This document shows positions 7,498-13,794 of a DNA stretch of 25,545 nt, in pieces (within the stretch, counting starts at the first letter, position 1; each line of letters starts with the position of its first letter). The notes under the pieces are model-generated. The model did no database searches, was not told the DNA's origin, and was given only the letters and a program-made list of their open reading frames with translations. Source of the stretch: CAZCAQ01 sp964540135 (GTDB taxonomy: Bacteria > Patescibacteriota > WWE3 > UBA101185 > UBA10185); NCBI GenBank assembly GCA_964540135.1, contig CAZILK010000014.1:1-25545 (forward strand), written 5' to 3'. Made by a program: the position numbers and the translations under genes.

Positions 7498-7506
7498 ACT
7501 TTGTTT

Positions 7507-7515
7507 ACCATAACA
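7507..7515 (-). promoter_or_regulatory. extended -10 promoter of the tRNA-like RNA
   Basis: The minus strand reads TGTTATGGT (TGn plus TATGGT). The predicted start near 7500 lies 3 nt before the acceptor stem. No strong -35 was found. Confidence 0.5.
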
Positions 7516-7549
7516 AGCCTGTATTCAAGAATAGTTTAAGAAACTGGTG

Positions 7550-7555
7550 TATAAT
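7550..7555 (+). promoter_or_regulatory. -10 box of the sortase-like gene (leaderless)
   Basis: TATAAT at 7550-7555 places the transcript start at 7562, which is the A of the ATG. The mRNA is predicted to be leaderless. The -35 is poor. Confidence 0.65.
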
Positions 7556-7561
7556 GTATTT

Positions 7562-8173
7562 ATGTTAAACAAAGTATTGCGGTATATCATTTTTGGCGCC
7601 TTGCTCGCCATCACGATTTTCATATTCTTAAACATCAGCTATTTTGGTAAGCAGATTCGCTTTTTCTTTAGTCAGACTTTTGTTACCGATCAACAGCGAA
7701 AAGAGCTTCAGAATGATCAACCAGTTAAAGCAGAACCGAATCAGTTATATATTCCAAGTTTAGAAATAGTCGCGCCAATTATTTTTGTGGAAGGTACCAC
7801 TGAAGCTGTTTTCCAGCCTGCCTTAGCAAATGGGGTAGTTCAGTATCCTAATACCGCCAAAGTTGGTACTGTTGGCAATACCTATATCTTTGGGCATTCA
7901 TCAGATTTCGCATTTTCGAAAGGGAACTACAAAACTGTGTTTGCATTGCTGCCTAAAATAGAGATTGGAGCAGAAATTTTAGCTTCTAACGAAGCGGGTG
8001 AGCGATTCACTTATAAGGTTTACGATAAATTTGTTGCTAAAAAAACAGACGTTCATTTGCTAGACCAAGAAACTAAGGGGCGCAAGATTCTTACTTTGCA
8101 AACTTCGTATCCGATTGGAACTGCTTTGCAAAGATATATTGTGAAGGCAGAATTAGTCCCAGACCAGAAATAA
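7562..8173 (+). CDS. sortase-family protein with Ser in place of the catalytic Cys
   Basis: A 203-residue protein with an N-terminal membrane anchor (about 5-25) and a sortase beta-barrel. IPSLEIVAPI (about 64-73) begins the fold. The catalytic His is H112 in IFGHSS. The active-site strand reads LTLQTSYPIGT, where families normally have TL(x)TC. The nucleotides at 8105-8107 are TCG, so residue 182 is Ser and not Cys. The downstream Arg is R191 (QRYIV). Sortases cleave LPxTG signals with the Cys thiol, so this copy is either inactive or uses Ser. It lies about 700 bp from an LPRTG protein that would be its natural substrate. The start at 7562 follows from the -10 box; an in-frame GTG at 7547 overlaps that box and is rejected. 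Confidence 0.8.
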   Translation: MLNKVLRYIIFGALLAITIFIFLNISYFGKQIRFFFSQTFVTDQQRKELQNDQPVKAEPNQLYIPSLEIVAPIIFVEGTTEAVFQPALANGVVQYPNTAKVGTVGNTYIFGHSSDFAFSKGNYKTVFALLPKIEIGAEILASNEAGERFTYKVYDKFVAKKTDVHLLDQETKGRKILTLQTSYPIGTALQRYIVKAELVPDQK

Positions 8174-8253
8174 AATTAGTTATATATAAGCCAGATTTTT
8201 CAGCAAAATTGAAATTTTATCAAAATTTCCTAGGAAACTGTTGACATCTTTCA

Positions 8254-8281
8254 AAAAACCCTTGTAAAACCTAGGGTTTTT
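8254..8281 (+). terminator. probable terminator after the sortase-like gene
   Basis: A 9-bp stem (8254-8262 with 8273-8281, AAAAACCCT/AGGGTTTTT) with a 10-nt loop. The T run is part of the stem, so its strength is uncertain. It overlaps the promoter region of the HU gene. Confidence 0.5.
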
Positions 8282-8289
8282 GCTATCAT
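8262..8289 (+). promoter_or_regulatory. promoter of the HU gene
   Basis: TTGTAA (8262-8267), a 16-bp spacer and TATCAT (8284-8289) preceded by TGC make an extended -10. A separate TTGACA at 8241 lacks a good -10 at the right distance. Confidence 0.5.
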
Positions 8290-8306
8290 AAATATGCAAT
8301 CAATTT

Positions 8307-8367
8307 TTCCTAACCAAGTTAGGAATATCAATTAAGCATTCATACTCTGGACAATGTTAGGAGTATG
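8307..8367 (+). promoter_or_regulatory. two-hairpin leader of the HU gene
   Basis: A perfect hairpin (8307-8314 with 8318-8325, TTCCTAAC/GTTAGGAA, 3-nt loop) is followed by another (8341-8347 with 8361-8367, CATACTC/GAGTATG, 13-nt loop). The second ends just before the ribosome binding site AAGGAA (8369-8374). GTTAGGA occurs in both. This could regulate translation or stabilise the mRNA. Confidence 0.45.
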
Positions 8368-8381
8368 TAAGGAAAACAAGA

Positions 8382-8654
8382 ATGACTAAGTCAGAAATCT
8401 TGCAACACCTTGCCGAAAAAACTGGCAAGACCAAAAAAGAAGTTGTAGAATTTATGGAAGCCATGGTAGCCTTGGCTTACAAAGAAACCAAGTCCAGCGG
8501 AGAATTCAGCATCCCAGGATTAGGTAAGCTTAAGAAGAAGCATCGTAATGCTCGTGAAGGTCGCAATCCAGCAACTGGTGCTACCATCCAAATTCCAGCT
8601 AAGACAGTCGTTAAGTTTACTGTTGCAAAAGCTGCTAAGGACGCAATCCTTTAG
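8382..8654 (+). CDS. HU/IHF-family DNA-binding protein
   Basis: A 90-residue protein of the HU/IHF family, which bends and compacts DNA as dimers. The N-terminal two-helix body (MTKSEILQHLAEKTGKTKKEVVEFME) is followed by the beta-arm region GEFSIPGLGKLKKKHRNAREGRNPATG. The NPATG turn carries the Pro that intercalates into DNA. C-terminal KFTVAKAAKDAIL completes the fold, and the length is normal. AAGGAA lies 7 nt before the ATG. The gene is monocistronic, with its own promoter, a structured leader and a strong terminator. It is probably an abundant nucleoid protein. Confidence 0.9.
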   Translation: MTKSEILQHLAEKTGKTKKEVVEFMEAMVALAYKETKSSGEFSIPGLGKLKKKHRNAREGRNPATGATIQIPAKTVVKFTVAKAAKDAIL

Positions 8655-8663
8655 TTAGCCCAA

Positions 8664-8697
8664 AAAAACCGCCCTACATTGGTAGGCGGTTTTTTTA
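8664..8697 (+). terminator. intrinsic terminator after the HU gene
   Basis: The stem ACCGCC(C)TAC with GTAGGCGGT (one bulged C) has an A-rich 5' flank and a run of seven or more Ts. Confidence 0.85.
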
Positions 8698-8700
8698 TTT

Positions 8701-8722
8701 AAAAAACCATCATGTGATGGCT
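8701..8722 (-). terminator. terminator of the response regulator gene
   Basis: The minus strand forms CCATC-ACAT-GATGG followed by six Ts, about 10 nt after the stop of the regulator. Confidence 0.7.
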
Positions 8723-8731
8723 TTTCGGTTA

Positions 8732-9178
8732 TTAAGGCATTGGTTTTCCTGTTTGACTATTGATGGCGATATCTGCTTGTTTATTTGGATTAGCTAGTAC
8801 TTCCTGAACTTTCTTTAAGATTTCTTCGGTAGTAAAATATGCTTTAACGAGGTATGCCTGAACATTTAGCGCTTTAGTCTTTAAAATATCTTTATTACTC
8901 CACAAGTTGCTCAAGATTATTACAGGGGTATTGGCTAATTCTTTGTCTTCACTTCTCCTGATAGTTTCCAAGACCTTAAACCCATCTACTTCGGGCAACA
9001 TCAAATCTAGCAAGACCAATTTAGGTTTGGTCTCTTTGATTAGATCTATGGCAACTTTTCCATCTTCGGCTTCCTTTACTGTGAAGCCATTGGTTGAAAG
9101 CTTATGAGTGACAATCTCGCGCATAGCGACATCATCTTCAACTATAACAATAGTTGGTGCTTGTTGGGTTGTTTCCAT
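8732..9178 (-). CDS. single-domain response regulator (CheY-like receiver)
   Basis: A 148-residue protein consisting of one receiver domain and a short tail, with no output domain. The acidic pocket is E14-D15-D16 (VIVEDDV). The phospho-acceptor is D58 in LVLLDLMLPEVDGF, the switch Ser is S90 in VIILSN and the conserved Lys is K112 in AYLVKAYF. It is therefore expected to be phosphorylatable. It would act by protein contact or as a phosphorelay shuttle. No histidine kinase is adjacent; the nearest is at 17435-18823. The mRNA is nearly leaderless, with a -10 box at 9195-9190 and 5 nt of leader, and no Shine-Dalgarno. Confidence 0.9.
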   Translation of the reverse strand: METTQQAPTIVIVEDDVAMREIVTHKLSTNGFTVKEAEDGKVAIDLIKETKPKLVLLDLMLPEVDGFKVLETIRRSEDKELANTPVIILSNLWSNKDILKTKALNVQAYLVKAYFTTEEILKKVQEVLANPNKQADIAINSQTGKPMP

Positions 9179-9189
9179 AGCTTTAATTA

Positions 9190-9198
9190 ATTATAGCA
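9190..9198 (-). promoter_or_regulatory. extended -10 promoter of the response regulator gene
   Basis: The minus strand reads TGC then TATAAT (9195-9190). The predicted start near 9183 leaves only about 5 nt before the ATG at 9178. The -35 is weak. Confidence 0.6.
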
Positions 9199-9209
9199 CA
9201 TTTTTGTGG

Positions 9210-9237
9210 TTGACTAGGCCGGTTGGTTTGATATACT
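9210..9237 (+). promoter_or_regulatory. promoter of trpS
   Basis: TTGACT (9210-9215), a 16-bp spacer and TATACT (9232-9237). The leader of about 57 nt contains a CCCC-TTTT-GGGG hairpin (9254-9265) and a good ribosome binding site. Confidence 0.65.
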
Positions 9238-9300
9238 TTTTTACTAGCCAAAACCCCTTTTGGGGCCGAGCTGGATAAATCAATCCGTGTTGGAGGCACA

Positions 9301-10305
9301 ATGAAAAAGCAAGTAATTCTAACGGGAGATAGACCAACAGGGCCTCTACACTTAGGGCATTATGTTGGTTCGCTCCAGAACAGGGTATTGTTGCAGGACA
9401 GTAACAATTATGACCCATTTATTATCATCGCCGATGTCCAGGCACTCACCGATAACGCCAAAAATCCAGAAAAGGTTCGTAAGAACGTTCTGGAGGTAAC
9501 TTACGATTATTTGGCTGTTGGGATTGATCCTGAAAAGACAACAATTTTCATTCAGTCCATGATTCCGGAAATTGCCGAGCTTACAGTGTACTTTATGAAC
9601 CTCGTGACTATGAATCGACTGTTGGGTAATCCAACTGTGAAGTCGGAGATTAAGGAAAAAGGTTTTGGAGATACTGTACCGGTAGGTTTTGCGGTTTACC
9701 CAATTAGCCAAGCAGCCGATATTCTGTTCGTGAACGGACAGCTGGTTCCAGTTGGTGCAGATCAAGCGCCGATGATCGAGCAAGCCAGGGAAATCGCGCG
9801 AGCGTTCAACGAAACTTATGGTTATGTTTTCAATGAGCCAGTTGAACTCCTATCAGAGGTCCCAAGGCTTCCTGGGATTTTCGGTGAGGGTAAGATGGGT
9901 AAGTCCACTGGGAACGCAATCTTTTTGTCTGATTCAGAAGATGAGCTGTACAAAAAGGTAATGTCCATGTACACCGATCCAAATCATGTTCGGGTAGAGG
10001 ACCCAGGCAAGATTGAAGGAAATACTGTGTTCACATACTTGGATGTTTTCGACCCTGAAAAAGAAGTGCTTGCCGAGCTGAAGTTGGCCTATGAAGCTGG
10101 TGGTATCGGGGATGTTTTAGTTAAGCGCAGGTTGTTTGCGATTCTTAACGAATTTCTAACCCCCATTCGTGAGCGTAGAGCGATGTTTTCTGAAGATCCC
10201 GAGATGGTCACGGGTATTCTGAAAGAAGGCACTGCTAAGGCCCGCCAGCGGGCTTCTGAAACGATGAAGCGAGTTCGTGAAGTCATGAAAATTGACTATT
10301 TCTAG
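9301..10305 (+). CDS. trpS: tryptophan--tRNA ligase
   Basis: A 334-residue class I aminoacyl-tRNA synthetase that charges tRNA-Trp in the cytoplasm. The Rossmann-fold start ILTGDRPTGPLHLGHYVG contains the HIGH-type motif HLGH (17-20). The KMSKS-type loop is KMGKS (198-202). The segment MIPEIAELTVYFMNLVTMNRL and the GADQAPMIEQAREIARAFN motif are typical of TrpRS. Length matches the bacterial family. GGAGG at 9292-9296 precedes the ATG. It is monocistronic by its terminator. Its position directly before a tryptophan-dioxygenase-like gene is notable but may be coincidental. Confidence 0.93.
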   Translation: MKKQVILTGDRPTGPLHLGHYVGSLQNRVLLQDSNNYDPFIIIADVQALTDNAKNPEKVRKNVLEVTYDYLAVGIDPEKTTIFIQSMIPEIAELTVYFMNLVTMNRLLGNPTVKSEIKEKGFGDTVPVGFAVYPISQAADILFVNGQLVPVGADQAPMIEQAREIARAFNETYGYVFNEPVELLSEVPRLPGIFGEGKMGKSTGNAIFLSDSEDELYKKVMSMYTDPNHVRVEDPGKIEGNTVFTYLDVFDPEKEVLAELKLAYEAGGIGDVLVKRRLFAILNEFLTPIRERRAMFSEDPEMVTGILKEGTAKARQRASETMKRVREVMKIDYF

Positions 10306-10325
10306 CCAGAATCAAGGCTATTTAG

Positions 10326-10356
10326 AAAAGTTGCTATAATAGGCAACTTTTTTTTA
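10326..10356 (+). terminator. intrinsic terminator after trpS
   Basis: A 9-bp stem AAAAGTTGC/GCAACTTTT (10326-10334 with 10343-10351) is followed by a T run. Confidence 0.9.
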
Positions 10357-10365
10357 ATTTTTACC

Positions 10366-10418
10366 TTGACAAAGGGCTATTGTGTGGTATATTTCGGCTA
10401 ATAACGGACAACCGTTAT
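10366..10418 (+). promoter_or_regulatory. promoter and leader hairpin of the dioxygenase-like gene
   Basis: TTGACA (10366-10371) is followed at 16 bp by TATTTC (10388-10393), a weak -10; TATATT two bases earlier is at a 14-bp spacing. At the predicted transcript start lies a perfect 9-bp inverted repeat TAATAACGG-ACAA-CCGTTATTA (10397-10418), an operator or 5' stabilising hairpin. Confidence 0.5.
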
Positions 10419-10453
10419 TAATGTTAAGTTTAAATTTGTGAGGAGGAATTACG

Positions 10454-11473
10454 ATGTCTAAGACCAGACCGCTAGGTAGGTTAAGTGATTTTGTTGTTGA
10501 AGAATTGCCTCAGCTGTTGGTCGATGACCCAGCCGCAATTCCTTCAAAGGTAGAAGGGTTCTTAAGAGAGATGGTTGATACAAACCAGATCCACAAGGCG
10601 TACTTCGAGAACAGAGAGTTGTGTTTACTGGACTTGAAGTTTTGCGAAGTCGCTTTGATAAAAAGCAAGCTAGACGTTCCGCTTATCTTGACGAATATCG
10701 TTGACTTCTTTTGTTCAGGGATCAATGTCCCAGGATTGCAGTATCACGAACTTGTTCGTGTAAACCCAATTTCGGACATGAGAGCCTACTCGACTGGTGA
10801 GATTCGGGAAACCGAGATCATGTTTTATAACGCTCATCGAACTGTCGAAGACAGATTATCTAGATTAGTAACTGCAGTCGATGAGTTCTTCGCAGATAAG
10901 GAAAAGAACCGACGCTTAATTACAAGCCAGAGGGACCTGATGGATTTCGGTCCTATTCGGGATAGGTTTGTGAAGTTGCACGGAATGAAGGAAGGACACT
11001 TTCCATTTTTCCGCCAGTTTATTTCTCAGCCTTGTCCAGTAAGACAGGTGGATGGGCCTAGTGGAGCTTACTCTTGGCGTCTACCTTATCTTGAATTATC
11101 TTTCTGGGGTTCGAAATTACCACAGAGTTATTTGGACGAAATGAAAGATAAAGGCAAGTATTATTCTCCCAATGGCAGAGGAGCGATTGAGCGAAAGTTG
11201 AGTCAGATTCATTCCAGCGATACGATCTCTGGTCTGTCGGACGACGATCGACTCTGTTTGCTTGTTCCGGTAGTTTACGATTGGATCGCCTTCATGGCTA
11301 CTTTTCGAAAGATGCATGAGCATGCGGTTGTAAAGCAGATTCCCGAGGTGGCTCAGAATAAGGCACCTGGAACAAGTGGCAATTTAAAAGCCGGAGAGTA
11401 TCTTACGAAACGGATAGAAGAAATGCAAGCGCTATACTGTTTTTATAAGGTGACTCATCCTTTTGGCAAATGA
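10454..11473 (+). CDS. heme-dioxygenase-like protein (TDO/IDO/PrnB superfamily)
   Basis: A 339-residue helical protein. The C-terminal region FRKMHEHAVVKQIPEVAQNKAP then GTSGN resembles the tryptophan 2,3-dioxygenase signature, in which a His binds heme and a Gly/Thr/Ser-rich loop contacts substrate. H288 or H290 is the likely proximal ligand. An earlier GAYSWRLPYLELSFWG stretch resembles the family's substrate helix. Related PrnB-like enzymes act on indoles or aromatic amino acids, often in natural-product pathways. A strong ribosome binding site (GAGGAGG at 10440-10446) supports the start. It sits between trpS and a T-box-controlled ligase gene. The superfamily call is by motif and the substrate is unknown. 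Confidence 0.55.
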   Translation: MSKTRPLGRLSDFVVEELPQLLVDDPAAIPSKVEGFLREMVDTNQIHKAYFENRELCLLDLKFCEVALIKSKLDVPLILTNIVDFFCSGINVPGLQYHELVRVNPISDMRAYSTGEIRETEIMFYNAHRTVEDRLSRLVTAVDEFFADKEKNRRLITSQRDLMDFGPIRDRFVKLHGMKEGHFPFFRQFISQPCPVRQVDGPSGAYSWRLPYLELSFWGSKLPQSYLDEMKDKGKYYSPNGRGAIERKLSQIHSSDTISGLSDDDRLCLLVPVVYDWIAFMATFRKMHEHAVVKQIPEVAQNKAPGTSGNLKAGEYLTKRIEEMQALYCFYKVTHPFGK

Positions 11474-11488
11474 TTCTTGTGGATAACT

Positions 11489-11516
11489 TTGATGTTTTCA
11501 CAAAAAGGCGTAAATT
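11489..11516 (+). promoter_or_regulatory. possible T-box promoter nested in a terminator
   Basis: TTGATG (11489-11494), a 16-bp spacer and TAAATT (11511-11516) would start transcription near 11523, inside the preceding terminator's 3' half. An alternative, TTGACA (11533-11538) with TAGCAT (11556-11561), would remove the base of stem I of the T-box. Confidence 0.35.
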
Positions 11517-11531
11517 ATGCGCCTTTTTTTT
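11502..11531 (+). terminator. intrinsic terminator after the dioxygenase-like gene
   Basis: A stem AAAAAGGCG/CGCCTTTTT (11502-11510 with 11520-11528) is followed by a T run. Confidence 0.85.
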
Positions 11532-11552
11532 CTTGACAGGAAAAAAAATACA

Positions 11553-11850
11553 GGATAGCATAAGTACACAAATCCAAAGTCGATATCTTGATCCCGCAGA
11601 TGAGTTCGCTCTGAAGTGGGGTTGGGTCAAGATAGTTCGAAAGAACACGATGACCTCTGCTACTCAAAATGTGAGATGTGGCGGTACGGGGATTAATCTC
11701 CCGTAAACAAAAGATTCTTTATTTCCGAAAGGAGTAAGGGCCGAGGCCATCAAATGATGGCGAAGCAAGGTGGTATCACGAAAACAAAGCTTTTCGTCCT
11801 TGTGAACAGTATTCTACTGTTTGCAAGGATGAGGAGCTTTTCTTTTTCTT
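11553..11850 (+). promoter_or_regulatory. T-box riboswitch (transcriptional), specifier probably ACG (Thr)
   Basis: The antiterminator is canonical: AAGG, bulge TGGTATC and ACG (11768-11780) pair with CGTCCTT (11795-11801). The competing terminator is a 14-bp G-U-containing stem (11789-11802 with 11823-11836), capped by AACAG/CTGTT and followed by a run of Ts. A GCCATC/GATGGC hairpin (11746-11761) is stem III. Stem I has TAGCA/TGCTA at its base. Loop-E type AGTA (11563-11566) lies opposite GAAC-ACG-A (11643-11650), and a long apical arm (TCGATATCTTGA with TCAAGATA) carries a TTCG loop. The bulge TGGT predicts a tRNA with discriminator A73, which fits tRNA-Thr and excludes Trp, Cys and His in most bacteria. 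A GTG or TGG triplet after GAA at 11613-11619 is a weaker specifier candidate. Uncharged tRNA should switch on the downstream ligase gene. Confidence 0.85.
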
Positions 11851-11927
11851 GCGATGTGTGGAATTATTGTACTCATCGCTAAGCTTTAGAGGCTTCTAAA
11901 ATTTCGCGATGAGCGTGATAACTCATC
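11851..11927 (+). promoter_or_regulatory. mutually exclusive hairpins between the T-box terminator and the ligase gene
   Basis: GCGATG (11851-11856) can pair with CATCGC (11874-11879). CTCATCGC (11872-11879) can instead pair perfectly over 8 bp with GCGATGAG (11906-11913), and GATGAG (11908-11913) can pair with CTCATC (11922-11927). A separate TTTAGA/TCTAAA hairpin lies between. This may be a second switch or an mRNA-stability element. Confidence 0.45.
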
Positions 11928-11961
11928 TAGAAAATTAAAAAGTTAGTCGGAGGAAAATAGA

Positions 11962-12747
11962 ATGAAGGAGTTTCTGAAGTTATTCAAGTTTGACCCTACT
12001 AAGGCTATGCATGTAGGTGTTGAGCGTGAAAGATTTATCATGAACGCTAAGGGTGAAATAGTTCCTGAAGCTAAGAAGGTACTTAATTTATTGCCTAGTA
12101 ACGAAAGTTACGGCTATGAGCTATCGGCATGTCAGCTCGAGGATAGGGTTGGACCAATCAGATTAGATGAACTTACTAGGGCATTGCAATCTAATGATCG
12201 AGAAATTTCAATCGCCCTTAAAGCGTTGAAACTGAAGGACCATTTCACTGAGGTTGCACCCTTTGATATGGATTTGACGGTGTATGATGATCCTACTGGT
12301 CGATACCAACAGATCATCAAGAATATGCCAATCGACATACTTCGTGCAGCATGTCGAGTTGCTGGTACACATGTTCATATCGGTATGCCTAATATGAAGA
12401 TGGCTTTGAAGGTTTATAATGGTGTAATCCATCATTGGGCTAATCTGGCTGAAATTATCAATGAGAGCAAAGGCGAAAGGCTCGAAATTTATAAGATGAT
12501 GGCAAAGAGTTATGAACCCGTACCTTATAAGTCGGTGGAGGAATTCTATAAGGATGCTTGCTCCCAAGGTTTTGAGAAAGACCCTAGGAAAAATTGGCAA
12601 CTTATTCGGATCACCGTTCATGGTACAATTGAATTTAGAATGGGCGGAGCTACAGCTTCACATACACTGATTAATAAATTTGCACGTGAATGTTACAGAG
12701 TCTGTGATGGTATTTACGCTCCTTCAGTAAGCTGCTTTGCATGGTGA
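11962..12747 (+). CDS. short GCS2-family glutamate-cysteine ligase-like protein
   Basis: A 261-residue protein of the carboxylate-amine ligase family GCS2 (YbdK-like), enzymes that join an amino group to the gamma-carboxyl of Glu using ATP. Motifs in order: VGVERERF (18-25) matches the GIE-type start, SACQLEDR (55-62) the second acidic motif, AGTHVHIGMP (134-143) the GxHVHVG motif, and GTIEFRMGGA (221-230) the terminal EFR motif. Known members are about 370 residues, so this one is about 100 short, lacking most of the C-terminal region and part of the middle. GGAGG at 11949-11953 supports the start. Expression is controlled by the T-box just upstream. A terminator after the gene makes it monocistronic. 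The substrate is unknown; T-box control implies that it consumes, or responds to lack of, one amino acid. Confidence 0.75.
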   Translation: MKEFLKLFKFDPTKAMHVGVERERFIMNAKGEIVPEAKKVLNLLPSNESYGYELSACQLEDRVGPIRLDELTRALQSNDREISIALKALKLKDHFTEVAPFDMDLTVYDDPTGRYQQIIKNMPIDILRAACRVAGTHVHIGMPNMKMALKVYNGVIHHWANLAEIINESKGERLEIYKMMAKSYEPVPYKSVEEFYKDACSQGFEKDPRKNWQLIRITVHGTIEFRMGGATASHTLINKFARECYRVCDGIYAPSVSCFAW

Positions 12748-12750
12748 GCA

Positions 12751-12782
12751 AGGGGGAAGAAATTCCCCCTAAATTTTATTTA
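12751..12782 (+). terminator. intrinsic terminator after the ligase gene
   Basis: A perfect 8-bp stem AGGGGGAA/TTCCCCCT with a GAAA loop (12751-12770) is followed by an A/T-rich stretch with Ts. Confidence 0.8.
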
Positions 12783-12841
12783 CATCGATTTTACTTAAAT
12801 TTTAATCTAATAGATTTTTAAAACAATTAAATTTTGTAATT

Positions 12842-13780
12842 ATGAACTTTCTTTTTTTAAGAAATCAAATTCATAATCTAATTTCGAAAACCTACAATGG
12901 AATCAAGGGAGTGGAGCTGTTCGACTCGGGGAAGCCTGGACCTACGTTGGGGATAACTATTATGACCCATGGGAATGAACCTGTTGGGTTGGCAATTTAT
13001 CCTTATCTGCACAAGATTTTGAGTAGTAGACAAGGTCTCTTAAAGGGTCGAGTATTTATCGTACTTAACAATCTTCAAGCATCCAAAAGATACTTTTCAG
13101 CGTTAGGAAAAAGGGATGCAGAAAAAATGGAGAAGGCAAGATTCGTGGATGTAAACATGAATCGACTTCCTGAAAACAAGTTGAAGGATCCCAATTGCAC
13201 GCTTTCTGAAGTGCGCAGGGCAAGAGAGCTTATGCCTGTTTGGAAGCAGTTTGATTATGGCTTGGATCTTCACAGCACCAGCCAGAAATCTAATCCAATG
13301 ATTGTCGCTTTAGATAGAAGTGATTTGGGGTTAATCGACATGCTTCCATTTACTGATGTCATTTCAAACATTGAAAGTGTACAGATTGGCACTCCAGCTT
13401 GCGTGCTATATGGCGATAAAAAGTCATCTATTTTTGGACTTGAAGCTGGTCAGCATACAAGTAGGGAATCTTTCAAGAAAGCAAAACTGTCTGTTCAGAT
13501 TTTACTTGGCTTGCTTGGCATGGTGAAGATGAAAGAGTATCCTAAAAAATCTCGCAAAGATGTTTACAGGGTGTTCGATTCTATTATCCCAACTGATAAA
13601 TCTTTTAAGTTGGCGAAGACTTTTAAGACGTATGAGCGGATTGCTAAGGGGCAACTCATTGCCACTACCAGCTCGGGGGATATAGTAGCTACTGATGACA
13701 GCTTGGCGTTGTTTGGTCGAGATGCATCTATGGCTGTGCATCTTAACGAAGAGGCACTGTTTCTTGCCAAAAAACTTTAA
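12842..13780 (+). CDS. succinylglutamate desuccinylase/aspartoacylase-family zinc hydrolase
   Basis: A 312-residue M14-like zinc hydrolase of the AstE/AspA family, which removes acyl groups from N-acylated amino acids. Zinc ligands are visible as H43 and E46 in MTHGNEP and H144 in LDLHSTS. DVNMNR (103-108) is the conserved Asn/Arg substrate motif. FGLEAGQH supplies the catalytic Glu. The C-terminal third forms the beta-rich domain typical of the family. There is no Shine-Dalgarno before the ATG. The A/T-rich 95-nt upstream region after the ligase terminator should contain its promoter, but I see no clear one. Next to a GCS2-type ligase it may trim or recycle an amino-acid conjugate; this is inference. 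Confidence 0.75.
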   Translation: MNFLFLRNQIHNLISKTYNGIKGVELFDSGKPGPTLGITIMTHGNEPVGLAIYPYLHKILSSRQGLLKGRVFIVLNNLQASKRYFSALGKRDAEKMEKARFVDVNMNRLPENKLKDPNCTLSEVRRARELMPVWKQFDYGLDLHSTSQKSNPMIVALDRSDLGLIDMLPFTDVISNIESVQIGTPACVLYGDKKSSIFGLEAGQHTSRESFKKAKLSVQILLGLLGMVKMKEYPKKSRKDVYRVFDSIIPTDKSFKLAKTFKTYERIAKGQLIATTSSGDIVATDDSLALFGRDASMAVHLNEEALFLAKKL

Positions 13781-13794
13781 GAGAGAAAAAACAC

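Noticed and set aside
7547..7561. GTG start at 7547 for the sortase-like protein
   Set aside because: It overlaps the TATAAT box that sets the leaderless start at 7562.
11615..11619. GTG (Val) or TGG (Trp) as T-box specifier
   Set aside because: The position is in the apical arm rather than opposite AGTA, and TGG would need a tRNA with G73, which the TGGT bulge does not match; kept as a weaker alternative.
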